From: JAIESQ01 sp964495375
GTDB taxonomy: Bacteria; Planctomycetota; Planctomycetia; Pirellulales; JAEUIK01
Length of the DNA stretch: 64,000 nucleotides
Assembly: GCA_964495375.1 (NCBI GenBank)
Contig: CAZBWM010000011.1
Coordinates: forward strand, 1 to 64,000
Direction: 5' to 3'
Below, piece after piece: positions 8,369-14,871 of the stretch; the first letter of the stretch is position 1; each line of letters starts with the position of its first letter. The notes beneath the pieces are model-generated. The model was not told where the DNA came from. It made no database searches and saw only the letters and a program-made list of their open reading frames with translations. The position numbers and the translations under genes are program-made.

Positions 8369-9016
8369 TTACAGTTTCAATGATGCTATCTGCTGTCTTA
8401 GGTCCAATGGCAGATAAGTATTGTCAATTGTGGGGAAGTTATAAAATCGCCATTCTGGGTGATTATCACGGTAATTATCTAAAACGGATTGTCTTTGTGT
8501 GAACGTGTATAGTTTTGATCCGGGTAAATTACTTGCACTGCAACTGTCTATTAGATTAGTCAACACATCATCGGGACACTGTGAATCTGCCCAGAACCCA
8601 CACGCAATTACTGCGTTGCGTTTGATCGTTTGGTGTGTTTCAAATTCAATTCGCCAACCGTTTATCGAGATAGTGTCTTTGTCACGATGAATATACTTAT
8701 GCATAACCACCGTAGCTGGGTTGCTTTCCCTCCTTGATCGCCAAACTATCTTTTCAATTCTTTTAGGTGGTATGAATTCGCCAAGGTATTTGTCCCACAG
8801 AATGTTGGACAAAGCGTAGTTTGGACTGCAAATAATAAATTTACTATCCGGTCCAGGGGCTGGAGTATTCAGTATAAAATCTGCCACTTTCCAAGCACCA
8901 CAAATAGTCATGCCACTGCCGAGACCGCCAGCTACAGCAGCGACCCCCCAGAAACGATCCTTGCAAAAACTTTTCTGGTATGGCAATGGTTCAAAGGTTT
9001 CATAATGATAACTCAT
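8369..9016 (-). CDS. Truncated, ATPase-dead TerL paralogue
   Basis: This protein of 215 residues aligns by eye with the N-terminal ATPase domain of the neighbouring TerL. Shared blocks are FEPLP, VKDRF/CKDRF, VxNFLLNTPAP/VADFILNTPAP and GFWAD with CPxDV. It ends before the nuclease domain. Its Walker A reads GGLGSGMT, with Met in place of the catalytic Lys at residue 36, and its Walker B reads FWADSQ, with Ser in place of Glu at 145. It should therefore be unable to hydrolyse ATP. The ORF is uninterrupted, which argues against simple decay. The ATG at 9016 is chosen because the upstream start at 9103 would overlap the divergent gene at 9050. It occupies the place where a small terminase gene often lies. 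Confidence 0.75.
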   Translation of the reverse strand: MSYHYETFEPLPYQKSFCKDRFWGVAAVAGGLGSGMTICGAWKVADFILNTPAPGPDSKFIICSPNYALSNILWDKYLGEFIPPKRIEKIVWRSRRESNPATVVMHKYIHRDKDTISINGWRIEFETHQTIKRNAVIACGFWADSQCPDDVLTNLIDSCSASNLPGSKLYTFTQRQSVLDNYRDNHPEWRFYNFPTIDNTYLPLDLRQQIASLKL

Positions 9017-9038
9017 GCCAATATCTATAACCGGAGCG

Positions 9039-9045
9039 TAAATAA
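9039..9045 (+). promoter_or_regulatory. TAAATAA box before a small rightward phage gene
   Basis: The plus strand reads CGTAAATAATTAC directly before the ATG at 9050. It is the only plus-strand gene start here with the same heptamer seen before leftward genes, so the element keeps its orientation relative to the gene. Confidence 0.4.
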
Positions 9046-9049
9046 TTAC

Positions 9050-9295
9050 ATGGGTGAACCTATAGACACAGCCACATATATTGAATATGCGACCACACAG
9101 CAATTGATTACGGAGCTAAAATCCCGTATCAATTTAAGATTTATAATTGCTTACAGCGACCGGGGAGGATCATTCTCAATGGATGTAAGCAACAATCTAA
9201 CTGCATTGGAAGCACTAGAAGTGCTTCACAATTGCTCGGGTTGCTGTATCGGCAAGCTGGTTGACGAATCCCGACAACCACCCAGAACCAATTAA
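9050..9295 (+). CDS. Small hypothetical phage protein
   Basis: The protein has 81 residues, beginning MGEPIDTATYIEYATTQQL. It has a helix (TTQQLITELKSR), a beta segment (RFIIAYSDRGG), and a C-terminal part with a C-S-G-C-C cluster. No family is recognised with certainty. It lies alone on the plus strand between two leftward genes: its start is 33 bases from the truncated terminase start and its stop overlaps the fibre gene stop by 4 bases. The snug fit and good composition argue that it is real. A longer start at 9005 is possible but would overlap the divergent gene. Confidence 0.6.
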   Translation: MGEPIDTATYIEYATTQQLITELKSRINLRFIIAYSDRGGSFSMDVSNNLTALEALEVLHNCSGCCIGKLVDESRQPPRTN

Positions 9296-12200
9296 ACACA
9301 CTTGAAATATCTTGGTTTTCTATAAAACTGCCAAGGATCAATGGCGTGTGTTTGTATTTCGTCTGCTGTCAAGGCTCTGGACCAGACCCAACCACCTGCT
9401 AAAGCACCCGAGAAGGCTACTGAGCCCTCCCCTAACAAGCCTATGATTCTGCCTGTGGTGGTGGTGTCATAACTGAATGCCCCCACACTGCTGGTTGCGT
9501 CAAGGCTGCCATTGACATATAGGGAAATCGTCCCCGCAGTTGGATTGATGACCCCTGCCAAGTGATACCACGTCCCCGCAGTGAAAGTGAAATTAACACT
9601 CTTTAGCACGGTGCTACTTGTCTTAGCCACACAAGCAATGCTGCTGGTGCTCTGACATTCAAAGCCCCACAGGGTGGCACTAGCACCCGTTCCCGTGCCT
9701 CTGCGCAATGGGCTTGCCTTGGCGGTCTGTGCCCCGGTGAATTTAACCAAGGCAGCAATCGTGATATTGCCACTGACATTGAGGGCAGAGCTATAACCGG
9801 TCAAGAAACTTCCCCCGGTCAAGCTTTCGCCATAGGGACTAGCTGCCCTCGTCAAACTTGTTCCCGCACCAACTAGATTTGCATTTTGAACATTGGTATT
9901 AACAATTTGCCCAGATGTTTCCCATAACGGACAATCATAAAGTAAACCAACTGACAATGTGGTTGATTTTAGATTGCCTGCAAAAGCTGGTTTCGATGCT
10001 GGATTGTAGATCGTGACAGCAACAAAGCTGGTGAAATTAACATTTGTGTTTGAGCCTTGGTCATCACAATTATTGGTTGCGTCAATTTCTGTCCCACCGC
10101 TGGCATTACAATTTTTGACATTGGCATAGCCGAACGTGCCCGCACCACCACAATTTAATGTCCAACCACTGTTGGGATTAAGGGCAAGCTGTGTGCCCGA
10201 GGTGCCACTCATGGTGACATTACCCGTGGTGGTCAAGGATGCCCCACCAAGGGCAGCCACAGACGCTGGATAGCTGATTGTTAAGCTAGAGGCAGTCAAG
10301 GTCAGACCAGACAGATTGACACTGCCTCCGGTCACACTAAACGCCCCGGTGGTGAACGTCCCACTAAATGTCTTTGCACCCGAGGTGACAGAAAAAGCCT
10401 CGTAGGTTTTGTTAAGTAAACTTATCGTGGCAGTGTTAGTTGTAAAAATCAGACTGCCACTTGATTTGGTGTAGGTGACTGTTTGCCCACTGGTGCTGCT
10501 GATTGTCAATGCCTTTTGAAATTCAATACTGGTTGCATTGTTGACAATAGCAAAGGTTCCACTACCTCCAGCCCCGGTATTGTTATCAAAAGTTACATCA
10601 CCGGTAAATGTCCAAGCAACTGCCCCAAGGGTTGCGGTTCTAGTTTCAGAAACCGAAGTAAAATACCTTGTAAAATTAACTGTGCTTCCAACGGTCTGGC
10701 TGCTATTGCCCGAGGTTAAGGTTGTGTTGATTCGGAAGGTGGTTGTTCCACTACCTCCAAATGTCCCACTAATTGTCACCGTACAAAGTGTGGTTGCTAG
10801 GGTGGAAAGATTTCCGTTTTGAGTAAACGTCCCACCACTTGCCACGGTCAAAGACGAGGTTACGCCTGCACCATTTGGATATACAGAAATATAATCGTTT
10901 GCATCGGCACCCGTGCTATTTGTAAGTGTTCCACCATTTGCCACTGTTAGGTTTTCTACGTTCATTCCCTTGAAACCAGCGGCTCCACCTGTGGGCACTG
11001 TATAAGACCCATTAACGTTAATTGTTTTCAAATTGTGTCCAGTAATACTCCAAGCAGTAAAATTCTTGCTGCTGCCATTTAAGTTAATGGTTGGGGTTCC
11101 AGTGAAACTGGCCGAGGTTGACATTGCCGTTGAAGTCCAGTTTCCATTTATGTTAATTGTGCTGGTTCCAAACGCCATATTGGCAGACGCATTGCCACCA
11201 AGGGTAAGGTTTTCGCAAGTGATTGTTGGATTTCCCCCAAGGGTCTTGGTCCCCGTCATTGAAAAGGAAAGGTTTTCATACGCCTTACCAGTCAACAACG
11301 TGATGGTTTTAGCAGCACCTGTAAACAACAGGGTTCCACTTGATTTGGTGTAATTAAACGTTCCACCCGAACCATTGAGCATCGTAAAGGTGTTTTGAAA
11401 TTCTAAACTTGTCGCATTGTTGACCACGTTATATGTGTTGGCAGTATCGCAAGAAATATTGACCACACCAGAGAAAACAAACACTTTACTTGTATCAAAG
11501 GTAAGTGTTGACGAGGCTTGACCACCACCACTTGCCCCATCTTGCAAAAAATTCCACGTGCCCGCTAAAGTGTGACTACTGCCGTTGGTACTGGTCAACA
11601 AAATATTATTACTAGCCTCGGTGGTGCCTGTGTTGGACCACGTTCCCGTTACAGTAATTGTTGGTGTAGATGTATCATTGGAAGCAACCAATAAACTACC
11701 AGCACCCGCATAGGTTCCACCACTTTGTACATCAAAACCTACATAGGCTGATACAAGGGTTTGGGTATTTGAATTAGTAAGGGTGCCACCATTTTTTATG
11801 GTAATGGTGTTTGCGGACAGACCGTAATCAGTTGTATTTGGCAGGGTATAAGACCCGTTCACCTCAACATCACCCGTTGTAATTATGTTGTTATAAAAGG
11901 CGTTGAAGTTTTTGGACGTGCCATTTAATTTAAGTGTTCCCCACGAATAGGAATTACTTGAACCCGCTGTAAAATCACCGGTGATGGTAATAGTTCCACT
12001 ATTCAAAACAGAGCTAGTGCCAGAAATCGTATAATCTGTGCAAGAAATGTTTCCAGACCATGAACGGGTGGCAGCCGAATTGGTAAACGTCCCTGTTATA
12101 TTGAGGGTGCCCGAAAAGGTAACAGAACGTGTAGTGGCTAAAGAAAGATTGCCACCAATGCTATGTGTGGCATTTCCAAGAGCACAACTAAAACTTACGC

Positions 12201-12441
12201 TGGTTGAATTTATGCCCACGTTGCCACTGGTTGTAATTATGTGACCATTGGCATTAAATGCAGCACTGTATCCGGTGGTAAATGTCAAGCTTGCTAGATT
12301 GTTTGTATCAACATCTAGTGTGCAAGCTTGCGAGCCCGTATCAAAAGTTACATCATCACCATTTTGAGGCACCCCGGATGGTGTCCAGTTGCCCGCAGTG
12401 TTCCAACTTGTGGTTGATCCTGTCCATTGTTTTGCAGCCAT
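9292..12441 (-). CDS. Large repetitive fibre-like protein with LamG-type C-terminus
   Basis: The 1049-residue protein opens with MAAKQWTGSTTSWNTAGNW and VPQNGDDVTFDTG, followed by about 750 residues of Gly/Ser/Thr/Asn-rich short strands. Recurrent forms are TGNVT, LTVASGGT, GTLTNS, and paired NNATSIEFQ and YTKSSG units; this looks like a beta-helix or beta-solenoid. The last 200 residues resemble a concanavalin A/LamG domain (ALVKFTG, then AGTWYHLAGVINPTAGTISLYVNG, given here in parts, then LTADEIQTHA). It ends DPWQFYRKPRYFK, a tail I associate with phage and environmental LamG proteins. The likely role is a virion fibre or head decoration that binds glycans. There is no signal peptide, so it is not a typical host autotransporter. 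Confidence 0.65.
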   Translation of the reverse strand: MAAKQWTGSTTSWNTAGNWTPSGVPQNGDDVTFDTGSQACTLDVDTNNLASLTFTTGYSAAFNANGHIITTSGNVGINSTSVSFSCALGNATHSIGGNLSLATTRSVTFSGTLNITGTFTNSAATRSWSGNISCTDYTISGTSSVLNSGTITITGDFTAGSSNSYSWGTLKLNGTSKNFNAFYNNIITTGDVEVNGSYTLPNTTDYGLSANTITIKNGGTLTNSNTQTLVSAYVGFDVQSGGTYAGAGSLLVASNDTSTPTITVTGTWSNTGTTEASNNILLTSTNGSSHTLAGTWNFLQDGASGGGQASSTLTFDTSKVFVFSGVVNISCDTANTYNVVNNATSLEFQNTFTMLNGSGGTFNYTKSSGTLLFTGAAKTITLLTGKAYENLSFSMTGTKTLGGNPTITCENLTLGGNASANMAFGTSTININGNWTSTAMSTSASFTGTPTINLNGSSKNFTAWSITGHNLKTINVNGSYTVPTGGAAGFKGMNVENLTVANGGTLTNSTGADANDYISVYPNGAGVTSSLTVASGGTFTQNGNLSTLATTLCTVTISGTFGGSGTTTFRINTTLTSGNSSQTVGSTVNFTRYFTSVSETRTATLGAVAWTFTGDVTFDNNTGAGGSGTFAIVNNATSIEFQKALTISSTSGQTVTYTKSSGSLIFTTNTATISLLNKTYEAFSVTSGAKTFSGTFTTGAFSVTGGSVNLSGLTLTASSLTISYPASVAALGGASLTTTGNVTMSGTSGTQLALNPNSGWTLNCGGAGTFGYANVKNCNASGGTEIDATNNCDDQGSNTNVNFTSFVAVTIYNPASKPAFAGNLKSTTLSVGLLYDCPLWETSGQIVNTNVQNANLVGAGTSLTRAASPYGESLTGGSFLTGYSSALNVSGNITIAALVKFTGAQTAKASPLRRGTGTGASATLWGFECQSTSSIACVAKTSSTVLKSVNFTFTAGTWYHLAGVINPTAGTISLYVNGSLDATSSVGAFSYDTTTTGRIIGLLGEGSVAFSGALAGGWVWSRALTADEIQTHAIDPWQFYRKPRYFKCV

Positions 12442-12467
12442 AATGAATATTTATGGCAAAGTCAAAA

Positions 12468-12497
12468 ATAAAACCCGCCATTGACAGCGGGTTTTAT
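12468..12497 (-). terminator. Rho-independent terminator
   Basis: A perfect 11-bp stem (ATAAAACCCGC paired with GCGGGTTTTAT) with an 8-nt loop is followed by a TTTTT run on the minus strand. It lies just past the stop of the gene at 12521-12892 and before the fibre gene, so it insulates the two. Confidence 0.85.
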
Positions 12498-12520
12498 TCA
12501 AAGCAATCCTGCTTTTCTAG

Positions 12521-12892
12521 TTAACTAATTGTTACGGCAACAACTTCCACACGTAGTGTGACGTTTTGCCCTGTGTTTGATCCAGCGACCACCTGCAAAT
12601 ACTCAGCATCGGGAGGAATATCCACACGATTGCCAGCGGTTGCATTATTTCCAGTTGGACCCACAATCGCCGATCCAGCCGGAAACCAATTTGTTTGGTC
12701 ATTGGAAAAATTAATTTGAATTTGTGCGGGCACGGTTGGACCCGTGCCACCATTGGTAAATTTATAATATAATCCACCACCCCGTGGGAAATCGACTAAA
12801 TTAACTGTGGACGAGGTTTGATTGCCAGCACCTGCTACTAATGCCACTGAATCAAATAAAACAGTGACTTGCTTATTTCTTGAATTTGCCAT
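12521..12892 (-). CDS. Small phage virion-like protein
   Basis: With the ATG at 12892 the protein has 123 residues (MANSRNKQVTVLFDS). It is beta-rich, with segments such as LYYKFTNGGTGP, IQINFSNDQTNWFPAG and VDIPPDAEYLQVVAGSNTG, and resembles small structural proteins that report on or decorate phage heads or fibres. No named family is recognised. The TAAATAA box at 12897-12903 ends four bases before this ATG, which supports it over the upstream start at 12940. A terminator follows the gene. It is the first leftward phage gene near the junction. Confidence 0.65.
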   Translation of the reverse strand: MANSRNKQVTVLFDSVALVAGAGNQTSSTVNLVDFPRGGGLYYKFTNGGTGPTVPAQIQINFSNDQTNWFPAGSAIVGPTGNNATAGNRVDIPPDAEYLQVVAGSNTGQNVTLRVEVVAVTIS

Positions 12893-12896
12893 GAAT

Positions 12897-12903
12897 TTAT
12901 TTA
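12897..12903 (-). promoter_or_regulatory. TAAATAA box before the small virion gene
   Basis: The minus strand reads CCTAAATAAATTC directly before the ATG at 12892. This is almost the same context as before the protease/scaffold gene, including the two C residues in front of the box. Confidence 0.4.
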
Positions 12904-12925
12904 GGATGGCTGGCTTAGATATTGA

Positions 12926-13135
12926 ATGAAACGCAAGCAAAAAGAATTGAAAGCAAAAATAAAACCAGTTGATCCAGAGTCATTGGACCCAGATATATTG
13001 GGGCTGGTTGTTCGCATGATCGGTCTAGGCATCCTGCCTGCCTCTGTGCTCAAACCCAAGCGAAAGAAACGGGTAACCTTACCCAAGGTCACCACGAATA
13101 ACCCGGCAGTAAAAACGGCAGTAAACTGTCGGTAA
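12926..13135 (+). CDS. Small basic hypothetical protein
   Basis: The 69-residue protein is strongly basic at both ends (MKRKQKELKAKIKP and KPKRKKRVTLPK) with a short hydrophobic middle (ILGLVVRMIGLGILP). It starts 33 bases from the divergent gene start at 12892, the same arrangement as the pair at 9016/9050. It could be a DNA-binding or membrane-active phage peptide, but I do not recognise it. It is the last coding sequence before the compositional junction and might equally be a chance ORF. Confidence 0.45.
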   Translation: MKRKQKELKAKIKPVDPESLDPDILGLVVRMIGLGILPASVLKPKRKKRVTLPKVTTNNPAVKTAVNCR

Positions 13136-13196
13136 AGGTGGGTTTTTGGGGGTTATTTTGGGAAAATGGGTTTTGCAGAATGTCTTATAGAATAAA

Positions 13197-13238
13197 GACT
13201 TACAACCCGAAAAAGCTTCCCAATTGAGCTACGTCCCC
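13197..13238 (-). tRNA. 5' half-tRNA-like remnant at the phage/chromosome junction
   Basis: On the minus strand the sequence from 13238 reads GGGGACGTAGCTCAATTGGG, the acceptor, T8-A9 and D-arm start of a bacterial tRNA, then AAGC, where a canonical D-stem would have AGAGC or GAGC. After that the sequence no longer folds as a tRNA: the anticodon stem does not pair convincingly. No T-arm (GGTTCGAATCC-type) or matching acceptor 3' strand (CGTCCCC) is present within 100 bases. A plausible promoter precedes it. I therefore call it a remnant or half gene, not an intact tRNA. Confidence 0.5.
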
Positions 13239-13257
13239 AAAACTAGCGTGAATAGGC

Positions 13258-13285
13258 ATTATAGTTTTGCCGCGCGCGGTAGCAA
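13258..13285 (-). promoter_or_regulatory. Sigma70-type promoter for the half-tRNA
   Basis: Reading leftward, TTGCTA (13280-13285) and a perfect TATAAT (13258-13263) are separated by 16 bases. The half-tRNA begins 19 bases past the -10 box. The spacer is GC-rich like the chromosome, so the promoter belongs to the chromosome side of the junction. Confidence 0.6.
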
Positions 13286-13627
13286 GGGTGGCGAATTGCC
13301 GCCGAAATCGCCGCTTGGCCAATTGCCCCTGTGGAGTCAAACCTCGGCAAAACCCGCACTTGCGCGGGGGCCCGGCAACCGACGCCACGGGGAACCCCGG
13401 CCGGAAGAGCAGGGGCCCCCCCGCGCCGCCCCGGCGGGCGCACGCCACCGCGGCGAGCGAGCGTTCCCCTGCGGGCGCTCGAGTTGACGATTGTGCCGGT
13501 CGCGCGGGCGCGACGCTCGGGCCGCCACGACGATCGCCTGGCAATCGCCACTGTCCTTCAAGATGTGACCTAAGGTTACAGGTAGCGAAAGGGGCACCGC
13601 GCCGACCTCGCGCAATATGGACCGCGT
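13286..13627 (+). other. GC-rich stretch without recognisable gene
   Basis: About 340 bases of extremely GC-rich sequence lie between the half-tRNA promoter and the first chromosomal gene. All six frames show long open readings, but they are Arg/Pro/Gly/Ala-rich and look like composition artefacts. I see no RNA gene or convincing terminator. A promoter for the rightward genes may lie near its right end. Confidence 0.5.
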
Positions 13628-13762
13628 ATGTGGCACGTATACAACACCGCCATGCGCCATGCGAACCATTTCGGGACGCAGGAATGGCTGATTGTGTTTG
13701 CGATCACCGTCGGACTCGGCGTGTTCTTGTTGCGAGGATTTGGCTCGCGCAAGAACTACTGA
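13628..13762 (+). CDS. 44-residue single-pass membrane protein
   Basis: Reading from ATG 13628 gives MWHVYNTAMRHANHFGTQEW, then the hydrophobic segment LIVFAITVGLGVFLL, and the end RGFGSRKNY. This is a short N-terminal amphipathic part, one membrane helix and a basic tail. It resembles small membrane proteins found in planctomycete genomes, though I cannot name a family. The gene is 136 bases ahead of the diguanylate cyclase on the same strand. No strong ribosome site is visible. It is shorter than usual gene-calling limits. Confidence 0.55.
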   Translation: MWHVYNTAMRHANHFGTQEWLIVFAITVGLGVFLLRGFGSRKNY

Positions 13763-13898
13763 GCGACGAATCGCTGGCGCTCGGGGACTCGCGCGTGACG
13801 CCTGTCCCCAGCGACGGTGCCAACCGCCCGCGACGAGGCAGCGACCCCCGAAATTCAACCAACCCGCCGCAGCGAAATCTGGCAGTTGAGGAACTCCC

Positions 13899-14852
13899 GT
13901 GATCCAGTCTCTGTTGTTGGCTGAATGGTGGCACTCGATTCCCGGGTTGCCGATCCCCATGGCTTTGGCGGCCGTGGCCGTGTTGGGCTACCTGGTCGGA
14001 CGCATGCGGCGCGCTGCCGGCGCGGCGCTCGAGAGCCAGGCGCGTCGTGAGCTGCAGCGCGCACAACTTGTCGCCCGCGAGCTCGAGAAAATCGCCGAAG
14101 TGATCCGCCAGAACCTCGACAAGCACGAAGACAGCATGTCGCGCTTCAAGGATCGCGTGAAGGATCTGGGTAAAGAGGGCGAGGAAGACGCTTGGAAGCG
14201 GCTGTGCCGTGAAGCCGAAGACATCCTCCGCCCGACGCTGCGCCTGGCCAACGAAATCTCACACGCTTACGACGAGATCCGCCGGCAGACGACGATGCTG
14301 ATGTCGCTGACCGAAGTGCGCAAGGACCCGCTGACCGGCCTGCGCAATCGCCGGGCGCTCGACGAATCGCTCGAAACCATGTTCGCGATGAAGACCCGAT
14401 ACGGGCAGCCGTTCGTCGTGGCCATGTTCGACATCGACTACTTCAAGAAGGTGAACGACGAATTCGGACACGTCCGCGGCGACCGCGTGCTGCGGGGCGT
14501 GGCGGCGATTCTCGACGACGCGGCCCGCTCGACCGACGTCGTAGCCCGCTTCGGCGGTGAAGAGTTCGTGATTCTGATGCCGCAAACCGAGTTGGAAGGG
14601 GCCTGCCTGCTGGCCAATCGCGTGCGCGACTCGATCGAGAAGGCGCTCGTGGCCGACGTCAAAGTGACGGTCTCAGGCGGTATTGCCTCGGCTCGCGAAG
14701 GAGAAGACTCGGGCCTGCTGTTGTCGCGAGCCGACAAGGCGCTCTACACGGCGAAGGAGTTGGGGCGCAATTGCATTTGCGTCGACGACGGTGCGCAGGT
14801 GACGCTGCTGGAACAGGGTGAGTTCGCCGACACGCTGGCGAACGTGGGGTAG
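13899..14852 (+). CDS. Membrane-anchored diguanylate cyclase (GGDEF)
   Basis: This 317-residue protein should make cyclic di-GMP from two GTP. A hydrophobic segment at about 20-35 anchors it, a charged helical stalk covers about 40-135, and the GGDEF domain covers about 140-305. The active motif is GGEEF at 219-223. The product-inhibition I-site RSTD lies at 210-213, exactly five residues before it. DIDYFKKVND near 178 and GRNCICVD at the end are typical. Translation starts at GTG 13899 with GAGGAA 5 bases upstream. There is no obvious sensor domain, so the stalk or a partner such as the small membrane protein upstream may control it. Confidence 0.92.
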   Translation: MIQSLLLAEWWHSIPGLPIPMALAAVAVLGYLVGRMRRAAGAALESQARRELQRAQLVARELEKIAEVIRQNLDKHEDSMSRFKDRVKDLGKEGEEDAWKRLCREAEDILRPTLRLANEISHAYDEIRRQTTMLMSLTEVRKDPLTGLRNRRALDESLETMFAMKTRYGQPFVVAMFDIDYFKKVNDEFGHVRGDRVLRGVAAILDDAARSTDVVARFGGEEFVILMPQTELEGACLLANRVRDSIEKALVADVKVTVSGGIASAREGEDSGLLLSRADKALYTAKELGRNCICVDDGAQVTLLEQGEFADTLANVG

Positions 14853-14871
14853 CGCATTCCGGTCCCCCGGA

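Noticed and set aside
10483..12244. Rightward ORFs of 68-106 codons opposite the fibre gene
   Set aside because: They are Val/Pro/Leu-rich mirror readings of the repetitive fibre sequence, without ribosome sites.
9292..12441. Reading the long beta-repeat protein as a host autotransporter adhesin
   Set aside because: It has no signal peptide or autotransporter barrel, its composition matches the phage side, and it lies between virion genes.
13130..13238. A complete tRNA gene at the junction
   Set aside because: Only the acceptor 5' strand and part of the D-arm are convincing. The anticodon stem does not pair, and no T-arm or acceptor complement follows.
13267..14126. Several overlapping ORFs of 100-211 codons on both strands in the GC-rich zone
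   Set aside because: Arg/Pro/Ala-rich readings with no motifs or ribosome sites, present on both strands at once. Only the 44-codon membrane ORF and the GGDEF gene look real.
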